From the NCBI RefSeq assembly GCF_902167145.1, contig NC_050098.1, forward strand, positions 131,328,207 through 131,392,206: a stretch of 64,000 nucleotides of DNA, in the 5' to 3' direction. Made by a program: the position numbers and the translations under genes. A model generated the notes under the pieces. That model worked only from the letters and a program-made list of their open reading frames with translations, made no database searches and was not told the DNA's origin. Positions 54,749-64,000 of this stretch are shown here, piece by piece (position 1 is the first letter of the stretch; each line of letters starts with the position of its first letter). The DNA comes from Zea mays (taxonomy: Eukaryota > Streptophyta > Magnoliopsida > Poales > Poaceae).

Positions 54749-56489
54749 CCTGAAGCGTCCCGATCCTCTGGGACTCAAATGTGATACAATTACTAGTCCC
54801 AGGAGGCTAGTAAACACATTTATACAACAGATGATTCCAGATCTGCTTAAACGAGACAAACCTATAAAGGTGGCGATCAACTTTAAGAGTTGGTCCACAA
54901 CTTGGGACATAACATCAGAGTGGGGCTGAAGCAGCCCGATATACGCAGCGAAGCAAATCAGCGGTCCAACAGCCACAGGCAAGGTTGGGAAAAGTCGTAA
55001 CTCTTACCTGATCTCCTTTTTCTGAAAAACAACAAATAAGCAAGGGTGAGTACAAACGTACTCAGCAGCCCACCTTCACCCGTGGAATGGGGAAATCAGA
55101 TATAATGCATGGAATATGTGGAGCTCAGGATATTTGCAGAAACAACAATATTTTATGCAGGGTTGTTTTTGAAAAACATTTTGTATTTTGCAAAGCGCAT
55201 CCTCTCCAAAAGAAGCAGGAAGTTTTTTTAATATTAGAACAAAACCCCCTGGACTAAACCATCCAGGTATCTCAGCAGTTTCCCACTGGTTTTCATTTTC
55301 AACAACAGCCACTGGACTTCCCGTCCACCATAGCTCACGGCTCAACCGTCGGACCTTTTAAAAATCACTTTTCTCAAAAGCACCCTTTTTTAGGAAAACA
55401 AAACACTAATTACCATACCACACCAGACTCGTCCATTCCTGTGGACACAGACTATTCGAATAGGTTTTCAAACTCTGCGCAGAGGTGTACACTTTACCCA
55501 CTAGTCCGGCTCTACGATCTCATGATCAATGAGATCCGAATCCGAATCTCTTTCTTTCCTTGCACATCCTTAGGCCCTCCCCTAAACCAGGGAGTCCCTG
55601 ATCATCCCTACTCAAAGGTGATAAGGGTGAAAACCCTTCATCATACACATTTTGAAAAGCATTTTCTTTTGAAAACTCACACCTTTTCTCAAATCATTTG
55701 TAACAAATATATCAAGGATTGATTGCGGCAAGCGGCTGGGTGTCCATAATAACTTGTCTCAAAATCATATCATGCATAAAATAACAGGCTGAGGGTTGTG
55801 GTTGAAAAATCATAGGTAATTTATGCATCAAAGGGATCCAGTGAGCTTGTCGTGCTTATCCAGCGAAGGGGGGAGGAGAGCTCGCGGAACTGGCTTCTGG
55901 CTCCACCGCCTGGCGTAGACTTGCAGATCTGGCCTCCACGAGGCGGCACGAATGCTCCGATAACTATGCAACATGAACAAGCAAACATACAAACCAGCAA
56001 GTATACCAACAAATATTTAGTATAGTGGTCAGAATAGCGATATATGGATGGGTAGAGTCTTGAGTAGAATCTATGTCATATGGTGTTATGATATTACTGG
56101 TGGTGGAGCGGAGGTGCTTACCAGGAGGGTGGACTGGAGGCGAAGCGACACTATGCGTGTAGCCGGCAGAGCAGAGTAACTGAGTGGGTGGGGTGTTTGC
56201 CTTGGCTGAGGGTGTTGAGTGTGTGTGGAGAGGGAGAGGGTAGCTGGGTGTATTTATAGCTGAGTGTATGTGGTGTAGCACAGTGAAGTTCACTGTTGGT
56301 GAGAATAGTGACGAATGAATCGTTTGACTTAGTATGAACAGGAGAGTTATAAGCAGAATATGAGACAAGAGTATTTTGAGAGTTTTCTGGAACATGAACC
56401 ATGCTTAAGGGATGACATGGTTGGAGAGGGAATAATTCGATAAGAATTTAGAAACAAGAATTATTGGAATCGGAGTTTGGAAGCCTGGT

Positions 56490-56561
56490 TCGAAGGAATC
56501 TCAAAGTTAAGCGTGCTCAACTTGGAGAAACCTAGGATGGGTGACCAGATGGGAAGTTCCC
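56490..56561 (+). other. 5S rRNA-like segment in RT11b LTR
   Basis: Second copy of the 5S-like segment. CTAGGATGGGTGACC here matches plant 5S over 15 bases, slightly better than the copy at 50069-50140. Confidence 0.75.
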
Positions 56562-56679
56562 TACTAGAAGGAAAATCACAGTCACCGGAGTTCGTATGAC
56601 TAGAATATGGGCCTGGCTGGTCTTAGGTGGACTGGACAGCATGATGGATGAGTAGTTGAAATTTGGGGTGATCGGATGA

Positions 56680-57170
56680 TCGATGAATAGTAACGATAAA
56701 TAATAACGATGATGAATAGTGTCGATGAATAGTAATGATGATGAATAGTAACGATGAATAGTTATGGTGGATAGTGATGGTGAATAGTCGTATGAATGAA
56801 CGATGAACGATGAATAGGAACTATGAACGATTGGGCGAACGATCGAATGATCGGACGAACGATCGGAATTTCGGCAGCATAATGGCAGGACAAAGATTAT
56901 CTGGAAGAACGATGAATAGGGACTATGAACGAACGATGAACGATGAATAGGAAATATGAACGAACGATGAACGATCGAATGATCGAACGAACGAACGATC
57001 GGAATTTCGGCAGCATAACGACAGGAAAAAGATTATTTGGACGAACGAACGGACGAACGATTGAACGATCGGACGAATGAACCATGAACGATCGGACGAA
57101 CGATCGAATGATCGGACGAACGAACAAACTAAGAACAGGGGGACGAATGATCGAAGAACGACCGAACGAT
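56680..57170. repeat. Minisatellite block in RT11b LTR
   Basis: Same GATGAATAG and GAACGATCG arrays as at 50225-50760, somewhat shorter. Confidence 0.9.
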
Positions 57171-57795
57171 CCTTGTGCTAGTGTGTGCTTGTGTGGAACA
57201 TGGAGTGGGTGTGTGTGGGGGGGAAGAGAGTTGCCATGAAATGGCTTGGGGTGGGATGAGAGGAGGCCCTTGCCCCTCTATTTATAGCCATGGTGGGGTG
57301 ATTAGGGGGAGGGATGAGAGGATTAGTGGGAGGATGAGAGGATTAGTGGGAGATTAGCATGTACTTGTCTTGTATAAGTGAGATTAGCTTGTAGAGCTCA
57401 CCGTATGACATTGGAGGCATACGTATACGTATGAGCATGAGGAAAGTTACGAAGAAAATATTTGTGGGGACTTGAAAAATGATTCTGAAGGTATTTCTCA
57501 AGAGGAAAATATCTGGAGATATATCGGTGGAATATTTGGGCAGTATTTCTGGAAAGAACTTGAAGGGGATCACTAGGGAAATATTTGGGCAATATTTCTG
57601 GAAACAATTTGAGGTGGATCACTGGGGAAATATTTGTAGGATATTTGAGGAGGATTTTGGAGATAATATAGACCATTATAATTTATTTGTTGATATCAAC
57701 TTGCAAACAAACATTTTGAAACGAAATTTGAAATTCATTTTGAATTTAGAGCAAGTTTGAGAAAATTTCAGGATTTGAATTTTTGGGATGCTACA

Positions 57796-57800
57796 CTTGT
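57796..57800. repeat. TSD of RT11, right copy (CTTGT)
   Basis: CTTGT after GGATGCTACA, followed by RT9 protease sequence. Confidence 0.93.
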
Positions 57801-58145
57801 CCTCTGGTTCTTGCATATGCCTAAAAGCCTTTGCAAATATAATGTCCGCTGCACTTCCTGTATCAACCAGAACATTGTGGACCAGAAATCCCTTGACGAG
57901 ACAAGATATAACCATAGCATCATTGTGAGGATAGTCTTTTAGCTGAAGATCCTCCTGGGAGAAGGTGATTGGGATGTGGGACCACTTGGACCTGACGAAG
58001 GGTCCTTACACCCCAACATGCTGCACTCTTCTCTGCGCTTCCTTCTTCTGCTTCTTGTTGGCTAGCTCTGAACTTGAACCGCCCGTGATTGGAAGCGCCA
58101 GCTTCATGACCGAAGGTGCTACAGCTTGGTTGTTGAACGAAGCCA
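57801..58145 (-). pseudogene. RT9 gag remnant fused to protease
   Basis: ATG at 58145 opens a 46-codon frame (MASFNNQAVAPS to QRRVQHVGV) about 20 bp after the primer site. After a stop at about 58006 the sequence continues in another frame through ITFSQEDLQLKDYPHNDAMV to the aspartic protease active site LVDTGSAADII. Homologous elements have a full gag here (RT4: 506 codons). The capsid and zinc-knuckle region is therefore missing. The protease catalytic D-T-G is intact. Confidence 0.8.
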
Positions 58146-58162
58146 TCGTCTCAACAGTGAAA

Positions 58163-58188
58163 GTGAGTTCACCGGAGGTGGGCGCCAA
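58163..58188 (-). other. Primer-binding site of RT9
   Basis: TTGGCGCCCACCTCCGGTG on the minus strand directly after the LTR, identical to RT4 over this stretch. Confidence 0.78.
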
Positions 58189-58818
58189 TGTTGGGGACTT
58201 GTTCTCAAATGCTATGAGTTAAGAACAAGGCAACACAAAATGTTAATGGTCAAAGACCTTCGTCCTTCGAAGCATTATCTCCCTTAGGATATAATGATCT
58301 TCAGACGAAGGTTACGAAGGACATGCCTTCATTATCTCAGTATGTAATAATGAAAATGGAAACATATGAAATATGAAAAATAACATGAACAATTATATTA
58401 AATCATCAGATTTATATTCTCATTATATAATCATAGACAAACATTAATAATGGTAAATTACATTTGTACCTTCGGCTTAACAGAAGGTATGAGTTCAAGA
58501 GTGACGTGCGAATGAATACCAATCAGCGTGAACAGTACGGGGGTACTGTTCATCTATTTATAGGCACGGGACGCAGCTCGGACAAAATTACATTTGTGTC
58601 CTTGATAACTAATCATAACCATGACACAAGTTATCATGGACTAAACGGTATTTTACTCTTTAAGTCGGTGCTGCCCTTCGTCTCAAGGCGCATCCTTATG
58701 CCGAAGCTCCTTGGATTGTAGTTTCGGCATATATCTTCATGTTGTGTCTGCTTGCATATCACCCTGCCAAAGGTGTTTTTGCTTGGAGGACCTTCGGCGA
58801 AGAAGAAGGCCCCCAACA
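58189..58818 (-). repeat. 5' LTR of RT9 (630 bp)
   Basis: TGTTGGGGAC to GGCCCCCAACA, followed by ATAAC at 58819-58823 and RT7 antisense exon sequence. CTATTTATAG at 58554-58563 and the GAACAGTAC inverted repeat precede it. Confidence 0.94.
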
Positions 58819-60179
58819 ATAACTTAGTTGAAAGGGAAGATATAAAGAGGATTATCCAACGCCCTATTTGGTCTCGCTTCGGTATCAGAAGGCCAGCCAC
58901 TGCTCTTGGAAACGACATCAAAGCATGCTAGAAGGATTTTAATAGTGTATGCACTTTTATTAGCAAAAGAGACCTAGTCCAGGAACACATTGCTTATAGA
59001 GTGTGGCCTCTTGTGAATGACTGGGAAATGCCGAAGGAGACTACTGCCGGGTCTAGTCAAGGCGGCTTGGTTTATCTGAAATACACCTTCAGATATAGAG
59101 ATCAATTTGATGAGTCGAATGATGACTGGCTGAACTGTGTTGAGGCAACTAGCGACGAGTTGCTTAGAGCCTACATAAGGGCCGAAGATGATGACATGAC
59201 CTTAGCCTTCGGAGGACGAGGCAAGAAAAGGTTAAACAGAGTTTTCGATGTTATTGGTTTTGTATACCTAGATTATTGCTATCCCTCGCGAAAGTAGGGA
59301 AAGAAGAGAAAAGCTGCTACTTCAGCCATCTCTGCTGTGCCGAAGGGTAAAAAGATTAAGGTTTTGACGCACCGGCCTAGATACATTGAAACGACCAGGG
59401 TGCCAAAGTTTGCTGAGGTGACGTCTTCCACCATGGAGCCAGGACACCTCGCTCCTATCAGTTCCAAGGGAGAATCGGCTGAAGTGCCGAGAGTAATGGG
59501 ACAGGAGAAAGCCGAGTCGGTCGGAGCGCCGAAGCCTCCTACTGAAGCCAAAGAAAAAGCGACCGAAGAGCCAGGGCCAGAGGATTCGGCAGGATTGCCA
59601 AAAATCCTGAGCCCGCCACCAGAGCCGGAGTTGCCGAAGGTGTCCAAAGCTCCTGTAATAACTTCCAAGAGGAGGAGGATGGCTAGCGTGCTGGACGCTA
59701 TCTTGGAGTCGATAAGGGTAGCCACTCCTGCCTCTGCAAAGGAGGCCGAAGCCCAAGCTGGGCCCTCAGTGCCCATCGAAACAGGGCCTGTTGAAACTAG
59801 ACAAATTATTGAACAAGGACCTTCGGATGCCGCTCTGGTCCTAGAAAAAGAAGACGCACCCAGGAAGGTTGAATCTCCTACTCCCGGAGCGTCTACTAAA
59901 GAGCTAGACTTTATCATTCGACACGCTTCGGGTAAAAAAATATCGGAAGAGGAAATTGCCGAAGCTAAGCACTATGCCAAAGAATTAAAGTATCCAAAAG
60001 GATCTTTGGTGTACAATGGCACTGATGAAGATGAATTTCTGTACTGCCTTCTGGACAACAAGGAAATATCTGTTTGTCGGGAAATGGCAAGAAACACAGG
60101 ATTTTCGAAGCTCGAATTTGGCCTTTCTGCTATGTCGAAGGATGACCTCGCAGACAGCCTTTCTTACAATAGTCTGAAG

Positions 60180-60260
60180 GTACATATGTTTTTGACTTAT
60201 GAGCGGATTATTTTTGTATCTTTTACTATTGTGTTGATCCTCTTCCTCCCTTTTTTGTAG
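60180..60260 (+). other. Intron 1 of the RT7 antisense gene (81 bp)
   Basis: CTGAAG|GTACAT donor and TTTTTTGTAG|GG acceptor with a pyrimidine tract. Same codon position and phase as in RT4. Confidence 0.85.
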
Positions 60261-61169
60261 GGCTTAATCCTGAGCAACGCTTTAAGGGCACAGAAGAATG
60301 CTGAGGACAAAAGCTGCCAAATAGCCCTTGGTAACCTTCGGTCAGAGGTTATCAAACTGAGAAATGAAGCCGTAGAGAAGGATAAAATTCTGCTTTCCTT
60401 TGTAGACAGAGTTAAGGCTAGCGAGGCCGATCTTGTTGCGCAGTCCGAAGCTCATAGAGCCGAAATTGAAAGCTTAAAGAAAAAACTTGCAGAAAAGAAT
60501 GAGGATTATGAAGTGGCTAAAGCAAAACAAGAAATAAGTGAATGGACTAGCGCAAGACTGCAAAAGAATGTAGATGAGCTTCGGGAATCAAAGGAGAGAT
60601 ATTTCGAAAAATCCTTGGATTGTGCTAAAAAGTTAAAAGATAGTTTTGCAAAGGTGGGTGCATACTCATCTGAGCAAAAATTTATTAGAGGTGATCCCGA
60701 AGGAATCATCGAATAGATCGGCGAAGAAGCTAAAGCCTTTGACGAGATACTTAGCGACTGTGACGGAACCTCCCAAGTCATTAGGCCCACCTATAGTTGT
60801 CCTTGTCCAACGGACCTTGGACAACCCTGTAGATGCACATAATCACTCGACAAGTTCGGTATCTGCATCCTTTTCCTCGCCCAAGAGCGTTTCACCCGTC
60901 ATGCAGATACTACAACACATCGGAGGAACGAATAAGCAGAAGCGAATTACAATAACTTAATTTACATTTATCAAAATATAGAAAGGGTGTTATAGTTATC
61001 ACAAAACCAGGGGTATGAGTGCATAAGTATTATTATTACAAACTTGGGAGGCAAGAACTCCTCCCGCATAAAAGTATATTGTTTTTCAAAAGGGAGGCCA
61101 ACATCCTCCTTCAACTACTTCACTGTTGAGGTTCGTCCTTGGGCACCACATCCTTGGGCACCACCTTAG

Positions 61170-62831
61170 TGCAAAAACAGCAAAAGTCTGATGTTTCCTC
61201 ACCTACAACAACATGGGTTCGAAAACCCTGAGTACAAAGTGTACTTTCGCAAGTCTTACCCGTCAAAATAAAAGACTCTCAAGGATATGCTGGTTTAAGG
61301 GAGTCAAGGTGAGGCGAATCAATTAACAAAGACTCTGTTTGCAAAAATGCGTAAAAGTGGATCCTTAAAAATCTAGTTTTTATTAGCAAGTTAAGTCATT
61401 ACCAGTCACTAGAGTTCTTTCTACCCTAGTTCAAGCACTTCACCTGCACTAGTCGTCTTTTATCAACCCTTTTTGTTCACTGGAATGCTATGTGTAAGTC
61501 AGTGACCAAGTCTTCATGTCCAAGAAGTAACGGCGATCCGAATCGATTAATACTCAGCTGAGGATCTCCAATCACACGACATATGTAGCACTTAACCTGT
61601 GCATATGTCAACTCGCCACCGGGGTTCTTAAGACTAGACCGGGTTCATGCCAACCGAGAGCACAGATACACCACCGTCCAGCCTCTTGCCACGGAGGGTA
61701 CACGCTACTATTGCCATCTCTCCACTCCCATTGCATGTTGGCCTTTCTGGTATTAGTCTGCCCGAAGCAAAGCTTATCCATGACGAGGCATGTGACCAGT
61801 TAAAGGGTCCTCGGTCAGCAGGCCCACATCGAGACGGTCCTTAATCGACTCAGACGAAGACACTACACTGAGACTCTCTTCTTATGCAAGTCACTCGCCC
61901 GGTCTCAGCTTTATCATTTAAAAACCCAAAGTCTGGTACCTGGCAGAGGTACATCTTTTCCGATGTTGAACCCATCATGGCCATGATAGATCCACCATCA
62001 TTTAAAAACAGCAAAAGTCTGTTGTTTCTTCACCTACAACAACATGGGTTCAAAAACCCTGAGTACGAAGTGTACTTTCGCAAGTCTTACCCGTTAAAAT
62101 AAAAGACTCTCAAGGATATGCTGGCTTAAGGGAGTCAAGGTGAGGCGAATCAATTAACAAAGACTCTGTTTGCAAAAATGCTTAAAAATGGATCCTTAAA
62201 AATCCAGTTTTTATTAGCAAGTTAAGTCATTACCTGTCACTAGACTTCTTTCTACCCTAGTTCAAGCACTTCACCTGCACTAGCCATCTTTTATCAACCC
62301 TTTTTGTTCACTGGAATGCTACGTGTAAGTCAGTGACCAAGTCTTCATGTCCGAGAAGTAACGGCGATCTGGATCGATTAATACTCAGCTGAGGATCTCC
62401 AATCACACGACATATGTAGCACTTAACCCTTGCATATGTCAACTCGCCACCGGGGTTCTTAAGACTAGATCGGGTTCACGCCAACCGAGAGCACAGATAC
62501 ACCACCGTCCAACCTCTTGCCACGGAGGGTACACGCTACTTTCGCCATCTCTCCACTCCCATTGTGTGTTGGCCTTTCTGGTATTAGTCTGCCCGAGGCA
62601 AAGCTTACCCATGACGAGGCATGTGACCAGTTAAAGGGTCTTCGGTCAGCAGGCCCACATCGAGATGGTCCTTAATCGACTTAGACGGAGAGACCACACC
62701 AAGACTCTCTTCTTGTGCAAGTCACCCGTCTGGTCTCAGCTTTATCATTTAAAAACCCAAAGTCTGGTACCTGGCAGAGGTACATATTTTCCGATGTTGA
62801 ACCCATCATGGCCATGATAGATCCACCATCA
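61170..62831. repeat. 831-bp tandem duplication in RT12
   Basis: Two direct copies, 61170-62000 and 62001-62831, with identical 831-bp offset at both ends (start near AAAAACAGCAAAAGTCTG, end at GATCCACCATCA). They differ by scattered substitutions. No coding region. Confidence 0.93.
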
Positions 62832-64000
62832 AGTTTTGTTTTTGAAAACATACCAATCCACTTGAAGCATCATCTTTTGTTTAAACAAAACATTTGTTTT
62901 TCTAAGCAGGACTAAGCATCAGAAAAACCTTTTAATAAAACAGGTAATCAAGGAATGGTAAACAGATCCAAGGTAGGAAATGAAGCAATTGGTTTAACAC
63001 CCAACTCCTATCACTTAATGCATCATTCAAGTGATAAAGAGTTTAAAACAACAAGGAGGTGGCAAATGCATCGGGGCTTTCCTTGTGTTGTAGGAGAGTT
63101 GGGTTCTGCTCCACAAATATCAAAATAAAAGCAGTTCCCGATAGGTGGATTTTCTGTTGATGGAGTAGTCTCCTCTTCTTCAACAGTCACTTCTTCCTCG
63201 TTCTCTATACATAACCACATATATATATATATATAACCATGAATGCCCATGTAATGCTTATGAAAATGCAATGATAATAAAGTTACACCAAGTTGTATCT
63301 TGAATACAACTTTCCTTCACGGTACTCCAGGGAAACTAGGGTCTTCTGGGTCAATGCCCTAGTAGGGTTAGACAGTTTTACCCTAAGGAGCTAGGGTTTT
63401 TGGTTTAGGCATCAAACAATGTCCAAAGCAAATCAAACTTCACTCATGGGATCTAAATACCATATTAGGCTTATCCAAAAAGTTTAGTGATTTTTGGAGT
63501 TATTAAATAATTTCTAAAATTCCAGGAGACTAGGTTTTGGCCATCTTAAATACTAAATTATTCCTAGTTTAGACTAAAAACCTTGGAACTATTTTTATTA
63601 AATACTGGAGAAATTTAGGAGTATAACAAAATTGGTCTCATATTTTCATCAGTTTTCTATATTTTTTATGGATTTCCTAAGTCTGGTAGAAAAAGAAAAA
63701 GGAAAGGCATAAACAGTAATGGGCTCAATTTAGCCCGAGCCAGCCCACTACAGGCAGAACGCGCCCACGCGTGTGCCCGTGTTGCCAGATTTACACAGGG
63801 GACCTTGGTGATTTGAAAAACCCGTAAAGAGTCATGTGCACTATTCCTATGTGTCACTGACACTTTGCACCGAGGCCCCTCACTTTCTATTCCTTCGCGA
63901 ATTGAAGCCCCCGACCGTGGACGGCGCAGCAGTGGCTCCGGCGAGCTTACCCTGGCCGGAAAATGCAACGGCTATGCTTCTTCTTTGCTTGACCCCTAAT
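62832..64000. other. RT12 right part, non-coding
   Basis: AT-rich with an (AT)n run at about 63218-63234, then a GC-richer stretch from 63720. No gene or RNA is supported. Confidence 0.6.

Larger units (their letters stand above)
51655..57795 (-). mobile_element. RT11b: non-autonomous gypsy-type element missing its 3' LTR
   Basis: Minus-oriented. 5' LTR 54751-57795, iMet-type primer site, a 390-codon unknown gene (54690-53518), non-coding DNA, and a purine tract at 51666-51684. Only the first ~11 bp of the 3' LTR remain (GGGATGCTACA at 51655-51665). The right side has the CTTGT duplication at 57796-57800. The end of the interior (CTCGAGGACGAGATTCC on its strand) resembles the pol end of Tekay-type gypsy elements, so the element looks like a derivative whose gag-pol has been replaced. 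Confidence 0.83.
54751..57795 (-). repeat. 5' LTR of RT11b (3045 bp)
   Basis: Same bounds as RT11a. It lacks 259 bp that correspond to 48890-49148 (junction at 55570/55571, with a CCT microhomology). Contains the 5S-like segment at 56490-56561, the minisatellite block at 56680-57170 and the TATA box at 57278-57287. Confidence 0.92.
30332..58818 (-). mobile_element. RT9: Tat-type Ty3-gypsy element with pol and antisense gene, split by RT10 and RT11
   Basis: A minus-oriented element spanning 28.5 kb because of two nested insertions, with TSD ATAAC. From its 5' side: LTR 58189-58818, primer site, a 46-codon gag remnant joined to protease, RT11, reverse transcriptase, two RNase H domains, integrase ending near 44481, a repeat-rich junction, then the oppositely directed antisense gene (31433-43437, split by RT10), purine tract and 3' LTR 30332-30963. 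The capsid part of gag is missing. Dual RNase H is the mark of the Tat lineage. LTRs differ at about 32 of 630 positions by eye (about 5%), so it is the oldest datable element here, near 2 million years at 1.3e-8. Confidence 0.93.
25013..60758 (-). mobile_element. RT7: Tat-type Ty3-gypsy element, split by RT8, RT9 and RT12
   Basis: Minus-oriented relative of RT4. Visible parts are the 3' LTR (25013-25703), purine tract, and antisense gene exon pieces at 25999-26272, 29935-30331 and 58824-60758. RT8, RT9 and RT12 all interrupt the antisense gene. Removing the two internal insertions and one copy of each target duplication makes the gene collinear with RT4. Its gag-pol half and 5' LTR must lie right of RT12, beyond the window. 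TACAA at 25008-25012 is the candidate left target duplication. Confidence 0.88.
25999..60758 (+). pseudogene. RT7 antisense accessory gene, PF04195-like, split by three insertions
   Basis: Homologue of the RT4 gene. Exon 1 pieces are 25999-26272 (starts MAEEKK; EDRPWWPSH, FGKSSIK), 29935-30331 (LRFPLSKF, IFLHQITP, AVRSQGLEP) and 58824-60179 (REDIKRII, KVLTHRPRYIE, HASGKKISEEEI, KYPKGSLVYNG). Intron 1 is 60180-60260. Exon 2 runs from 60261 (GLILSNALRAQKNAED) to 60758, where RT12 cuts it. Junctions at GAGGG and ATAAC restore the frame when one copy is removed. Stops at 58929 (TAG at a glutamine position in RT4), about 59295 and 60714 (TAG at a tryptophan position) mark decay. The coiled-coil-like exon 2 resembles RT4 closely. 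Confidence 0.85.
60759..64000. mobile_element. RT12: LTR of a further gypsy-type element, cut by the window end
   Basis: Starts TGTGACGGAACC within RT7 antisense exon 2; GCGAC at 60754-60758 is the candidate left target duplication. At least 3.2 kb of LTR-like non-coding sequence follows, similar in layout to RT8 (GAGTAC words near the left, GC-rich near the right edge at 63720-63990). Minus orientation is inferred from that layout. It includes an 831-bp direct duplication. The right end is not in the window, so LTR versus full element is open. Confidence 0.65.

Noticed and set aside
48070..57795. RT11 as a single intact element with two LTRs
   Set aside because: The left LTR has its own flanking CTTGT on both sides and 265 bp of RT9 sequence separates it from the interior, so the two parts are not a simple LTR-interior-LTR unit.
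1..64000. Host protein-coding genes
   Set aside because: Every coding segment with recognisable motifs belongs to gag, pol or the PF04195-type antisense genes; the remainder is LTR or spacer.

Overview
The window is a nested stack of LTR retrotransposons from a large grass genome, most likely maize (Zea mays) or a close Andropogoneae relative. The evidence is the Opie/Ji-type Ty1-copia element, the Huck-like Ty3-gypsy LTR, several Ty3-gypsy families with LTRs above 3 kb, and the nesting pattern typical of maize intergenic DNA. I see no host gene, tRNA gene or functional rRNA gene. Family names come from recognised sequence style, not from a database search.

Layout, using local names RT1-RT12. 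RT1 (1-3923) is the 3' part of a Huck-like gypsy element inserted in a copia pol fragment, RT2 (3924-5029). RT3 (5030-24806, interrupted) is a decayed gypsy element with a 2.95 kb LTR and a broken gag. RT4 (8389-23507, TSD CCTAG) sits in RT3, and RT5 (15571-23345, TSD CGTTT; 3.24 kb LTRs around 1.3 kb of non-coding DNA) sits in the right LTR of RT4. RT6 (24807-25012) is an LTR start cut by RT7. RT7 (25013 to at least 60758) is itself split by a solo LTR RT8 (26273-29929, TSD GAGGG), by RT9 (30332-58818, TSD ATAAC) and by RT12 (60759 to the window end). RT9 is split by the Opie-like RT10 (32254-41346, TSD CCGAG) and by RT11 (48070-57795, TSD CTTGT), whose arrangement is rearranged.

The common thread is a second gene. 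RT4, RT7 and RT9 are minus-strand Ty3-gypsy elements. The pol of RT9 has tandem RNase H domains, which points to the Tat lineage. Each carries, between pol and the 3' LTR and on the opposite strand, a gene of up to about 985 codons. It has its own TATA box, two short introns and a region resembling Pfam PF04195 ('putative gypsy type transposon'). The Huck-like RT1 has a recognisable PF04195 pseudogene in the same antisense position. RT4 keeps gag but has no pol; RT9 keeps pol but almost no gag. The two convergent genes meet at short repeats that share a motif between RT4 and RT9.

All coding regions are damaged by stops or frameshifts or are incomplete. LTR differences counted by eye are about 0.8% (RT5), 1.5% (RT10), 1.8% (RT4) and 5% (RT9), which agrees with the nesting order.
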